Of a stretch of 64,000 nucleotides of DNA, positions 40,244 to 52,150 are shown piece by piece. The stretch comes from Moringa oleifera. Taxonomy: Eukaryota; Streptophyta; Magnoliopsida; Brassicales; Moringaceae. Where the stretch lies: positions 1,379,001 to 1,443,000 of the forward strand of contig JAJFZO010000579.1 of the NCBI GenBank assembly GCA_021397835.1. Direction: 5' to 3'. The position numbers and the translations under genes are program-made. Numbering within the stretch: position 1 is the first letter of the stretch; each line of letters starts with the position of its first letter. The notes below the pieces were generated by a model. It saw only the letters and a list, made by a program, of their open reading frames with translations. It was not told the DNA's origin and searched no databases.

Positions 40244-42877
40244 TCAATTGATGGATTTAAGTTATAATGCATGACTAATGGTTAGGTTTAGTTTTGAATT
40301 GAATTCAAAAGTGATTTGTCCAAATTGAAAATGTGTGAATTTTATTTGTATAGTTTATTTAGGGGTTTCATAGTTTTTTTATGATTTTTAGGTTCTGTTT
40401 TAAGGATTATAGAATTATGTACCACTAAGGTAATTAGAATTATGTATTACTAAGGTAATTAAGTTTGAATTTAAGAATATCATTGGGACAATGTAACATT
40501 TTTTAGTTGGATTTTTTTAAAAAAATTTGGAATTAAAAGTTTGATTAAAGAGATAGAATAAAACTTAGAGTTTAAAATGATATTTATCCAAATAATAATA
40601 ATAACTATAGTGAATCTGTAGTCGAAAGTAATTCATGGTTAAGGTTACTTTATGATTGAGCTATAAGTTTCATAATTTATGTTTTTAACTTCTTGTTATT
40701 AGTAACTCATTTTTTTTCAATTTTTTTTTCATAAATATCAAGATTTACATGAGTAACTATAATAATAATGATTAATTTTTGTAATAATATTATAGTTTTA
40801 TTGATTACTTTTATTTTGTATTTGTTTGGAAATCATGTGCTGAGTTTTTTTTTTTTTTTTAAATCATATATTACCATATGCATTTTGGACAGAGATACCT
40901 GATAATTTTAATTCTACTATGTGGTAACCTTTCACTATTAATTAAGGATTGAAAAATTTTAATTTGATGAGGATGATAACATTGATGTTGGTAATGCCAT
41001 ACACTTCTTAATTTTAGATTTGATTATAACTTTATTTATTTATTTAAATATGTATTAAGTTTTCTCTTTGAGTAAAATTTTCACTTATATTATTTGATTT
41101 TTAAATATTCGAACTGTTTTATAAATACGACTTAAAAAAATTATCATTTTATAATTTTAAATATAATTCTTGAAAAAATAAATTGTAAGAAAAAATTCAC
41201 TAAAATTAATTGTTAAAAAAAGATTTGATAAGATAATTAAAAGTTTTTTAATCATATTTTAGTGACATTGTCAATGCTTCATTTCATAATTTATACTTTT
41301 GTTAGAAACTGAGTTTTTTTTTATATCATCTCTTACTTAACTTAAATTAAAAGTCTAAAAATATTTTTCATTATTCATGTGACACAAGTTTCTTTTTAAC
41401 TTCATCTTCATGCCATTCATGATATATATTGCCGCTCCAACTGATCTTAAACTTTTCAATCATTTCAATTTCTTTCTTATACTGATTATTAGACAGATGG
41501 TAATTAGACTAATGAATTATTATGAACAATAACTTTAAAGAAAAAATATTACTTTTTTAAAATTTTACATTTAGTTTAAATACTTCAATATATTATATTG
41601 GAGTTAAGAAATGAAATTAAAAGATTTTTAAAAATCACATTGAATCTTGCTAATAGGTGATGGAACAGATAAAAGAAATTATTCTTTTCAAGATTATAAG
41701 AATGAAATGTATTGTAAATGACTGTGTAAACAAAAATTTAAATAACAATTGGAGATTTACTTTTTTTTTTTATTGATCTACAGTATAAAACAAAAGAAAA
41801 ATATAGAGATAATACTAATATAACCGTTGCTCGTAAATATTTGTAGTATACTTATACTTATTTGAATGAATAAAATTTGATTATTTATCAAAATAACTTA
41901 TAAAAAATCATTAATATATACATATTCCTGTAGGCTTCAATAGAGGGTATCAAACTCATGAAAGACAACAAATATTAGAACATAAGAAAAAGTGTAAGAC
42001 AAAAGAAAAAGGCATGTGATTAAACAAAAATAAAGCCTTAAAAAAATAGTTAAAGTGTTGTATATATTAATAAGGTAAAAAGGTTGGCTTGTTTTTTTTG
42101 AAATGACCAAGCATTAATGGCTTGAAAGATGAAAGATATGATCAGTTTACACTCCACTAATAAGTTATTCCTTTTATTTATTTGTGGTCAATGATCATGT
42201 CCAAAATAACATCTATAAAGTTTACACATCTAAGGCTTAGGCTCATTATTTGGTCAATGGTTTATAGGTGGGTTTGTTTACGATCTAATCTCTTAGACTT
42301 TAATTTGATCTATTTGTTAACAAGACCAGGTTAATATCATTTATTTGAAAAATGAGTTAAATCGTGGACTTGAAATTTGAAATAAACAACTTGATGGGCT
42401 GATTTATTAAGGTTAATTATTAAATTACAACTAGATCATACTTAATTTCGATCATTAGAATTGAAAACCAGCTATAATTGGGCTATACTTGAGCCAGCCC
42501 GTTAAAATCTATTTTTTAGTTGTACTAATAATACTAATTTTCTCCAAGATTGAAAATTGTATAATATATATATTTATATAATCTTATTAATTTAAAGATG
42601 TGTTTATTTAAATAATAAAATTAAAATATACATATGATTGATAAATAAATAAGTGTTAATTTAGTTAGGATGTACTTATCTTTTAATGATATATTAATTC
42701 TTAAAACTATATTAATTTAATTAAATATAATTATTTATTCAATATTATGTGCAAATAGTTCTTATATTATTTATTTTAAAATTAACAAATAATATAATTT
42801 ATAAAATGTTAATTTATATAATATAAAACATAATAAATTTCATATAAAGTTCATGCATAAAATCTGCATATATCCTA

Positions 42878-43010
42878 AATAAAACCCATTTAAGATTTGA
42901 AAATAACTCATATAAAGCATTAAAAAAACTTGTTTAAAGTTAAAAATAGTTCACATAAAACTTAAATAAAATTTATAAAAGACTGAAAATAGCACACGAA
43001 AAACTCAAAA
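42878..43010. repeat. 44-bp tandem repeat, 3 copies
   Basis: Three periods beginning AATAAAACCC, AAAAAAACTT and ATAAAATTTA, more diverged than in unit 3 but in the same register. Confidence 0.6.
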
Positions 43011-43372
43011 AGAAAAGCTCGTAAATAATTCATGGACTATATATTTTTAAAACAAATGAAGTCAACTCGATCCGTTAATTCAAAAAGCCAATCAAATAGC
43101 GAATCAGACCAAGCTTAGCATAAATTTCATTCGAAGGTACGTGATTGTTTTGGGCTTTGTGTTATGGACTTATTACATTCGGAAGGATGTGGGCCTCAGA
43201 TTTCTCTCCATCTTATCACATGCCACCTCAGTCTCAGTCTGTAAGGTGGGCTTGCTTTCAGGGATGGCGTCGGTAAAGAGTGAATGTCCGTTTAACCTCT
43301 CAGGTGGCTTTTTTTACTTTCTAATGATCAAGAGATTGGAGAAAAGCAATAACCAATTATGAATCATTAAAT

Positions 43373-43392
43373 GGTTTGAGCTAAGGCTCAAA
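43373..43392. other. Inverted repeat downstream of PG5
   Basis: GTTTGAGC TAAG GCTCAAAC, perfect 8-bp stem, identical to the PG4 copy. Confidence 0.55.
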
Positions 43393-43483
43393 CGGCATGA
43401 ATGTGTATACACGTATCAGTTGCTTTTGTGCAGCCTTCAGTAATAATTCTAAATACAATCACTTGGGTATTAATTATTTTTGT

Positions 43484-44978
43484 TCACAAGCAGCTGGTGG
43501 GCTGAACCAATCCGGCAGACTTTCCACCGGCGTTGTTGCAGGAGGCTTCCGCTGGTTGATTGTTGTAAGTGAGCTTCACGTCGTCCAATCTTATTCCGGT
43601 GCATGGATACTTTGGGCTGCAATCAAATTTCACAGCGACTTCTGTTGCTGATGTCCCATGGATGTCTTGGTATCTTACATCACTGATTTTCACTCCAGAA
43701 GCCTATAACAGGGCAACAAGTTCAAATTAGATGTCAAATATACTTAGCATTTACATTATTTAATGAATTGTATTACCTAGAAAATTAACCCATTTGGATA
43801 GGTACCTGGCCAGGGCAATTCTTGTCGCCGGGGCAGTAATTTTGGTCGATTATGATAGGATTTTGGACATCCTTCATGACGACATGTTGAAAGAGAATGT
43901 TCCTGGCGAAGCCACTGCTAGGTCTCCCCCAAGACTTGATTCTCACCCCATTTTGGGTACCAGTGAAGGTAACAGTTTTAACTGTAACGTTTTGGACACC
44001 AGCCTCGATGAGGCCTTTGCCCAGACTCCCAATGCTGCACCAACAGGACCAGACGACAGTTACCGTTTGATGAGCTCTTCAGCATTATAACATATAAGCA
44101 TGAGCATGTGTCATTAAGTGGGTAAATGGTGTTACCTAATGCCATGGCCAGGTCCACATGCTACCTTTTCGATCCACAAGTTAGAGGTGCCAGGGCCGAT
44201 GGAGATGCAATCATCCCCGGTTCCGATCGTAGAGCCGAGAATGGTGACTGCGCTGGATGACTCCACGTGAATGCCATCAGTGTTGGGGCTGTTGCCTGAG
44301 GCCGACACCTTCATTCCTTGCATTTTCACATTGTTGCAGCCATTGATGACGATGTGGAACAACTGGCTGTTTTCTGATGTTAACCCATTTATGACGATGT
44401 TCTTCGAGTTTTGAAAGCCTAGCGACTGCAATCAGTGCAACTTAAGTTAGTTAATCATCCAGAAATAACGCATTTATTCCTTCAATATACATAAGTATGT
44501 TTAAATATAATCTTACTAATTGGATGCCAAATATTTGATGACTTACATTAGCTCCAACGGGGCAACTGTTGCCAGACTTCTTGCAAGCCCACAAGGCAGT
44601 GCCTTGGCCATCAAGGATCCCTCCATAGATAGAGACCCCATTAACTCGATCAAAGAAGAGCCAGTAGCCAGCATTTCCAATTGCCCTATAATCGGAGGGA
44701 GCCACGAGAGTGCCATCTATGCGTATCAAGATGGCATTGTTCTTGCAGTCGCCACGAAACGCAACAGGACTGCTTAGGAAGAACCTTCCCCGTGGAACGT
44801 AAATGGTGGCCGGCTGGGTTGATCCACAGGCCTTAGCCCATGCTGCAAGGAAGGCTTTTGAGGAGTCAGTCTTGCCATCAGGTTTGGCTCCACTACTTAT
44901 CACATTGTACGTTGCAGCGGAAGCTGAAGCAGAGAAGAGGAAGAAAAGTAGTGCTGCAAGAAGGGTATGCTGAGCCAT
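43484..44978 (-). CDS. Polygalacturonase PG5
   Basis: Exons 44547-44978, 44136-44425, 43806-44034 and 43484-43702; introns of 121, 101 and 103 bp, all canonical. 389 residues with complete GH28 motifs and signal peptide (Thr in MAQHTLLAA). Own changes: [15 protein letters not shown], Glu in TSENSQLF and Val in FQHVVMKD. Around the exon 2 start and adjoining intron 1 (about 44,385-44,460) the sequence matches PG2 rather than its subgroup partners PG4 and PG6, which looks like a conversion tract. Confidence 0.95.
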
Positions 44979-45095
44979 TTAGTTTGTGTTAAGAGAGAGA
45001 AAGAGGTACGAGATGGTGTTTCTGCTAGCTTCTGACTGTTTCGGTTGAAGATATGTAGTTGTGCTGTTGATGAGAGATGGAATAGCTTTAAGAGG

Positions 45096-45103
45096 TATTT
45101 ATA
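45096..45103 (-). promoter_or_regulatory. TATA box of PG5
   Basis: TATAAATA on the gene strand, about 118 bp before the ATG; the base just upstream differs (CATATAAATA rather than CCTATAAATA). Confidence 0.7.
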
Positions 45104-46092
45104 TGGTTTGAGTGAAAGTTTGGTTTAGGTTTGCAGAAAGGAAAAGCAACCAATATTATAAGTGCCTTGAACTCTGCATTTGGTGCATATGATACAGTTG
45201 ATCCATGCATGCTAGTTGGTTAGATGATAAGGGGAAAGTAAAGAAGTTGAGAAAGTGACATGGGCAAAGGAGAAAAGTGGATGTTGTCCAGTCTGGCAGA
45301 ATTATAAGTACTTGAAGTGTCAGACTTAAAGACAACCAAATTTAGTATCCCACCATAACCATTTTCATTACATGCCTAATCCAACTAGCCTTTGCTGTGT
45401 AAATCCTTTACTTGTTATTTAGGACATGATTATTGACCAGAAAACAAAAGGAACTTTGTGTTGTGGTGTTAGTGTGTGAATTTTTTCAAAAGTCAGAATG
45501 GCAAAACATGGATTGTACGTGACAAGTGGAGAATGAAGGAAAAGCAGTCAATAAGGGACTTGAATACTTCCTATGGTATATATGATACTGTTGATCCATG
45601 TTAGTTGGTTAGGGGGAAAAGCAGTAGAGAAAGTGACATACACTAGAACATTGAGATTTAGGGCTCATGGATGTTCTTGACTAATTAGCCAAATGAAAAA
45701 AAAAAAAAAAAGGTCATATGATAGCGAAAGTTTATTGTTGTGAAAAAGTAATGCAGGTAGATGCATGCATGGATGGATGTTTGAGGAGGGAGATTTCGTA
45801 CCTCATAATTCATAGTTCATAGGTTGGTTAATCAGTTAGGCACGGGTACATACAAGCACGTTTTCAACAAGACAATTAATGTGAATTTGACCATCAATGT
45901 AATTGCCAACATCAATTCCTCTAAAAGTCCTATTTATCTGTTTCACTCCATCAGTACTCTCACAGCATGTTTGGTTGGCAGGAATACCTATTTTTTTCTT
46001 ACTTTATTCCGTATGGAATTGCTTTTCCGATGTTTGGTTTATTTTTGTCAAAGAATTACAATTCTTTGAGGAATTGCAATTCTTTGAAAACC

Positions 46093-46135
46093 CGGAATAG
46101 CTATTCCGAAGTGAACCCTCGGAATAGGTATTCCG
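46093..46135. repeat. Subterminal palindromes, left arm
   Basis: CGGAATAGCTATTCCG (46,093-46,108) and CGGAATAGGTATTCCG (46,120-46,135). They are possible transposase contact sites, by analogy with subterminal motifs of other DNA transposons. The mirror copies are at 50,660-50,675 and 50,633-50,648. Confidence 0.6.
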
Positions 46136-47333
46136 TGGAAACAAGGAATAGTTATAATTTTTATATTCCTAGCGTACCCTTAAAAAAGTTGTCAAATTAC
46201 AATGGTATATATATCTTCAATTATGACTTTCCCTTTCCCCTTTGTCAATCCATCGTTCTCTTCTCATCTTTCTCTCCTTTCTCTCCACTACAAGTGTGCC
46301 CTAATCATCATCAATCCTTCATCATTTCAAGTCAACAAGATTCGGGCTTTTAGGTACTTTTTTCTTTTGAAGCATTTTTCATCATTTCATATTTGTGATG
46401 TTATATTGAAATTTCAAAAGCATTAGAATTGAAAGTTAACTTGAGATTCATATTCAAAATGTTTGTTTTATTTATGTATCACTATAGATTATTTTCTCTT
46501 TCTTTTTGTTTTAAATATTATATATGTATTTATATATTGAAAGTAGTTGTGAAATGGCTAGATTCATGCCTAAAGTATTTCTTTGTTTTTTTTTTTTTTC
46601 ATTTCTTACCCACTCACAGTGAGGTCGCCATTAAACTTTCCAATTATAAAGCCCTTATATTCTCTATAGTACTTAATCATTTCTCAAAAGTACTCTTAAA
46701 TTTTATTAATTTATTTTTTTCTTATATCCTATAAGTAAGGATACCATATGAGAAAAAGATATTATTCATGAAATTTTGAAGAGTAAAAAGAAATAAAAAG
46801 AGATAAAATATTTGATTGATGTTCTTTTTGGTGCCTTCCATATTATATATGTATTTATATATTGAAAGTAGTTGTGAAATAGAAAGAGATTATTCTTCTC
46901 ACTTGTGTGTAGTAAGTGTTAAAACAATCTTTTATGATTTCTAATATTTATGTTGATTATATTTATTTATTTATTTAGTAGCTTTGAAGTTTTTTCTCAA
47001 TATATTATACTTGATTGGTTGGGATTGTATCGGTAAAAAATGTTGTGTTGATTTCTTTTTTAGATTTGAATTTGATGTAAGTTTTGCATGTGTAAGGTGT
47101 AATTTTGAGAAAAGATTACTTAACATCTTTTGTATTGAAATGCATGCCTTTCTTAATGTTTTCTATCTTGATTTCATATTAATTTTTCCTCTTTATATGT
47201 GCAAACTATGTTGATGATATCTTTTGCTATAAATGCTTTTTGTAATGTGATATTGATAAGTTGTTACTTTTTTTGTGCACAATAGCCCTTTTATTGAATA
47301 AAACTGAACTTTATATATTTACCCATCTTGCAG

Positions 47334-48367
47334 TGATGACTCGTTTAAGTTTGAGTAGAAATGCTAAAAGAAGAACAAAGATTATAGTTGCCTTGACAGT
47401 GTGGTTGAAGGTGTGTATTGTTGCTAGTTGGTTTTTGAGTTCGTTGGGGGCATCATCATCTTTACATTCTTATAGGTTGAAAGATAGATCTTATTGCTTA
47501 GATTTATACGCAAAACGAGATTATATTAGGAGACTTGTATATGATAATGATGAGTCATGTATTTCACAAGTTAGAATGAATAGAGTTACTTTTTTCAAAC
47601 TATGTGAAATGCTAGAAAACATTGGAGGGTTGAAGTCAACAAGAAATATGCTTATAGATGAGCAAGTAGCAATATTTTTATATATTATTTCTCATCATCT
47701 TAAGAATCGAGTTATTAGACACAATTTTCAAAGGTCGGGTGAGACAATTAGTCGACACTTTCATAATGTATTAAATGCTATGATGCATTTGCAAGATCAC
47801 TTATTTAGAAAACCTAAGCCCATTCCAACGAACTCTACAGACAACCGGTGGAAGTGGTTTAAGGTAAATTTTATATTATATTTCTTTCTTAACTATATAT
47901 ATAATATATTGTATATCAAATGATATTTCTTACAAAACCATTTCAATTGTAGAATTGTTTAGGTGCTTTAGATGGAACACATATCAAGGTTAAAGTGCCA
48001 AATGCAGATAAGCCTAGATATCGAACTCGTAAAGGTGACATTGCAACAAATATGTTAGGTGTATGTACACCCGATTTACAATTTATTTATGTTCTTCCTG
48101 GATGGGAAGGATCTGTAGCTGATAGCAGGGTTCTTCGAGATGCAATTACTAGGAGACATGGACTTAAAGTACCTCATGGTAAGCTTTTAAATGACAATAC
48201 AAAGAATTATTTAAATATTTTTTATAACACTTTGAATTAAATAAATAACTTACATAGTGTTTATTATATAGGTTGTTATTACCTAGTTGACGCAGGGTAT
48301 ACAAATTGTGAGGGCTTTCTTGCACCTTTTAGGGGTCAAAGGTATCATTTGAATGATTGGCGTCAAG
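47334..48367 (+). pseudogene. PIF/Harbinger transposase (DDE_Tnp_4), 3'-truncated, left arm
   Basis: Three exons join in phase: about 47,334-47,863 (ATG at 47,336), 47,953-48,178 and 48,272-48,367, with GT..AG introns. The start MTRLSLSRNAKRR leads to the helical region and then the nuclease core: [10 protein letters not shown] (first Asp), [26 protein letters not shown] and YYLVDAGYTN (second Asp), then GFLAPFRGQRYHLNDW. The arm breaks there, before the third catalytic acidic residue and the C-terminus; the frame runs 12 codons into the central spacer and stops. The family (HARBI1/ALP1-like) normally continues for roughly another hundred residues. This arm's reading frame is otherwise open. 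The companion Myb/SANT-type second gene of PIF elements is absent. Confidence 0.85.
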
Positions 48368-48406
48368 TAGGTAATAACAAGATGTTTTGGGTGGTTGGTT
48401 GATGAC

Positions 48407-49435
48407 CTTGACGCCAATCATTCAAATGATACCTTTGACCCCTAAAAGGTGCAAGAAAGCCCTCACAATTTGTATACCCTGCGTCAACTAGGTAATAACA
48501 ACCTATATAATAAACACTATGTAAGTTATTTATTTAATTCAAAGTGTTATAAAAAATATTTAAATAATTCTTTGTATTGTCATTTAAAAGCTTACCATGA
48601 GGTACTTTAAGTCCATGTCTCCTAGTAATTGCATCTCGAAGAACCCTGCTATCAGCTACAGATCCTTCCCATCCAGGAAGAACATAAATAAATTGTAAAT
48701 CGGGTGTACATACACCTAACATATTTGTTGCAATGTCACCTTTACGAGTTCGATATCTAGGCTTATCTGCATTTGGCACTTTAACCTTGATATGTGTTCC
48801 ATCTAAAGCACCTAAACAATTCTACAATTGAAATGGTTTTGTAAGAAATATCATTTGATATACAATATATTATATATATAGTTAAGAAAGAAATATAATA
48901 TAAAATTTACCTTAAACCACTTCCACCGGTTGTCTGTAGAGTTCGTTGGAATGGGCTCAGGTTTTCTAAATAAGTGATCTTGCAAATGCATCATAGCATT
49001 TAATACATTATGAAAGTGTCGACTAATTGTCTCACCCGACCTTTGAAAATTGTGTCTAATAACTCGATTCTTAAGATGATGAGAAATAATATATAAAAAT
49101 ATTGCTACTTGCTCATCTATAAGCATATTTCTTGTTGACTTCAACCCTCCAATGTTTTCTAGCATATAGTTTGAAAAAAGTAACTCTATTCATTCTAACT
49201 TGTGAAATACATGACTCATCATTATCATATACAAGTCTCCTAATATAATCTCGTTTTACGTATAAATCTAAGCAATAAGATCTATCTTTCAACCTATAAG
49301 AATGTAAAGATGATGATGCCCCCAACGAACTCAAAAACCAACTAGCAACAATACACACCTTCAACCACACTGTCAAGGCAACTATAATCTTTGTTCTTCT
49401 TTTAGCATTTCTACTCAAACTTAAACGAGTCATCA
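48407..49435 (-). pseudogene. PIF/Harbinger transposase, 3'-truncated and frameshifted, right arm
   Basis: Mirror image of the left-arm gene: exons at about 48,911-49,435, 48,596-48,821 and 48,407-48,502. A 5-bp deletion around 49,166-49,170 (the left arm reads CTATGTGAAATGCTAG, this arm CTATATGCTAG) shifts the first exon. It ends NRVTFFKLYARKHW instead of continuing FFKLCEMLENIGG. Substitutions include Val for Ala in YVKRDY and Glu for Lys in RKPEPIP. It is non-functional on both counts. Confidence 0.85.
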
Positions 49436-51604
49436 CTGCAAGATGGGTAAATATATAAAGTTCAGTTTTATTCAATAAAAGGGCTATTGTGCACAAAAAA
49501 AGTAACAACTTATCAATATCACATTACAAAAAGCATTTATAGCAAAAGATATCATCAACATAGTTTGCACATATAAAGAGGAAAAATTAATATGAAATCA
49601 AGATAGAAAACATTAAGAAAGGCATGCATTTCAATACAAAAGATGTTAAGTAATCTTTTCTCAAAATTACACCTTACACATGCAAAACTTACATCAAATT
49701 CAAATCTAAAAAAGAAATCAACACAACATTTTTTACCGATACAATCCCAACCAATCAAGTATAATATATTGAGAAAAAACTTCAAAGCTACTAAATAAAT
49801 AAATAAATATAATCAACATAAATATTAGAAATCATAAAAGATTGTTTTAACACTTACTACACACAAGTGAGAAGAATAATCTCTTTCTATTTCACAACTA
49901 CTTTCAATATATAAATACATATATAATATGGAAGGCACCAAAAAGAACATCAATCAAATATTTTATCTCTTTTTATTTCTTTTTACTCTTCAAAATTTCA
50001 TGAATAATATCTTTTTCTCATATGGTATCCTTACTTATAGGATATAAGAAAAAAATAAATTAATAAAATTTAAGAGTACTTTTGAGAAATGATTAAGTAC
50101 TATAGAGAATATAAGGGCTTTATAATTGGAAAGTTTAATGGCGACCTCACTGTGAGTGGGTAAGAAATGAAAAAAAAAAAAACAAAGAAATACTTTAGGC
50201 ATGAATCTAGCCATTTCACAACTACTTTCAATATATAAATACATATATAATATTTAAAACAAAAAGAAAGAGAAAATAATCTATAGTGATACATAAATAA
50301 AACAAACATTTTGAATATGAATCTCAAGTTAACTTTCAATTCTAATGCTTTTGAAATTTCAATATAACATCACAAATATGAAATGATGAAAAATGCTTCA
50401 AAAGAAAAAAGTACCTAAAAGCCCGAATCTTGTTGACTTGAAATGATGAAGGATTGATGATGATTAGGGCACACTTGTAGTGGAGAGAAAGGAGAAAAAG
50501 ATGAGAAGAGAACGATGGATTGACAAAGGGGAAAGGGAAAGTCATAATTGAAGATATATATACCATTGTAATTTGACAACTTTTTTAAGGGTACGCTAGG
50601 AATATAAAAATTATAACTATTCCTTGTTTCCACGGAATACCTATTCCGAGGGTTCACTTCGGAATAGCTATTCCGGGTTTTCAAGGAATTGCAATTCCTC
50701 AAAGAATTGTAATTCCTCAAAGAATTGTAATTCTTTGACAAAAATAAACCAAACATCGGAAAAGCAATTCCATACGGAATAAAGTAAGAAAAAAATAGGT
50801 ATTCCTGCCAACCAAACATGCTGTGATAGTAAAAAATTAATAACACTTTTATTGTTAAATGCCTAAAAAAAATTTTAGATAGATTTTATATTCTATTTTA
50901 ATTTATTTCCTCACATTAGAATAACTTTTTGAAAAATGAGCTATTTTGTATGAACTTTTTAAATTTATGAGAGTATAAAGTTTTCTAAAGATCTTTTCAA
51001 TATTAAAAAATTTTAAATTTCTTTGTGATAATTGTGAAAATTTTTAAGTCAAAAATCATTGCAAAATATCTCTGATTTAAATATTTTTAATTTTTAAAAT
51101 TTTTAATAAATTTTAATTATTAGATCTAAATTAATAAATTCAATAGTTTTTTTAAGAAATAATTGCTAGTGGCAATTTAAAAATTAATTTTATTTAAAAA
51201 TTTATAATACTCAAAATTCTATTTTTATATATTTTTAACTGTATATTTTGTTAAGATTATTTATTGAAAATTTAAAACTAGGGTAAAAGTATTGTTTTAT
51301 CAAACCATTCAATTTTATTTGTTATTTTTCCTCTTTACATGGTATCTTTTTCTTTATTGAAATATAAATTTACAGCTTTGAATTTAAAAGCTTGAATGCT
51401 CTTTTTGCATCTCACCTTTTTTTTTCAATTATTTTCTTCTCTCTTTTTCTTTCCTTTCAAGCTTTTATTTGTTGGGATTTTTTTCCATTTCTAGCAGCCT
51501 TTTAGAAATGTGATAGCTTCTATTCCTCACTCTTTTCATTATGATTTATGTTATTTATTGTGTTTATTTTTGTTTCAGTTAGCATATCTAAGTTATATAT
51601 AATG

Positions 51605-52150
51605 ACTTCCAAAAGTAAATATTAATTACCTTAAAAAATATGTATTTTTTTCACCGTTTTAATTAAACTTATAAGAAAATTATATTTATTTAAAACTTAT
51701 TATTTCATCAAAATTTTAATATTCTATTTTTATAATTTTTAGTAATATTAATAATTTTTTTACACATGATATACATATAACTCTTATTTTTATAATTACT
51801 TAAATACCTTTTTTAGACTATTGTCAAAATAAATAATTTTTTTTCGTATCAAACTTAGTAAGAATATATAAAATGTAAATATTTAAAGAGAATAAAATAT
51901 AAAATATTTTATTTATTTTAATAATATTTTGAAGGAGTATTACAATAATTACCTAAGTAAAAGTCATATACATGTTACTATATAAACGAAATTATTAATA
52001 TTAATAAAAAAATTAACAGTAAATATCTCACATTTATAATTTGACAAAAATATAATTCTCAAACATATATATTTTTTAAAATTTTTGATTTGATATTGTA
52101 AATAAAATATAAATTTTTTATATGATTAATTTTAGAAGTAATTAAATTAG
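51605..52150. other. Extra ~0.53-kb segment shared by units 5 and 6
   Basis: Sequence from about TGACTTCCAAAAGTAAAT to TTAAATTAGAATGACTAG is absent from units 1-4 at the same place (there about 50-70 bp links the flanks). No coding potential, terminal repeats or target duplication is evident. It could be an insertion in the ancestor of units 5/6 or a replacement. Confidence 0.5.

Larger units (their letters stand above)
34803..43134. repeat. Array unit 4 (PG4 and its upstream DNA)
   Basis: About 8.33 kb. With units 5 and 6 it forms a second PG subgroup. After the promoter and the LINE remnant the DNA is A/T-rich and gene-free (38,960-42,877), with a (GT)n run at about 40,214-40,227 and long poly-T tracts. 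Confidence 0.8.
45960..50826. mobile_element. PIF/Harbinger fold-back element (large palindrome)
   Basis: Two near-identical arms in opposite orientation, 45,960-48,367 and 48,407-50,826, separated by a 39-bp unique centre. Both outer ends read TCACAGCATGTTTGGTTGGC inward, the TGTTTGGTTGG-type end common in plant Harbinger-like DNA transposons. Each arm carries one 5' half of a PIF/Harbinger transposase gene with its introns, so the element has two left ends and no right end. Subterminal palindromes (CGGAATAGCTATTCCG and CGGAATAGGTATTCCG) lie about 130-175 bp inside each end. Arm differences are few: an extra 18-bp AATTCCTCAAAGAATTGT-type repeat and a 5-bp deletion in the right arm, plus point changes. 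No target-site duplication is visible. Nothing here could encode a full transposase. Confidence 0.88.

Noticed and set aside
46202..46734. Mirrored frames at 46,202-46,734 and 50,035-50,566 as possible second Harbinger genes (Myb/SANT)
   Set aside because: Sequence is Phe/Ser/Ile-rich low complexity without Trp-spaced Myb repeats. It is better read as the 5' leader or intron of the transposase gene.
45957..50830. Target-site duplication flanking the Harbinger palindrome
   Set aside because: For every plausible terminus (CACAG, CAG, GCATG) the flanking trinucleotides do not match, and the flanks come from positions 1.25 kb apart in the related unit.
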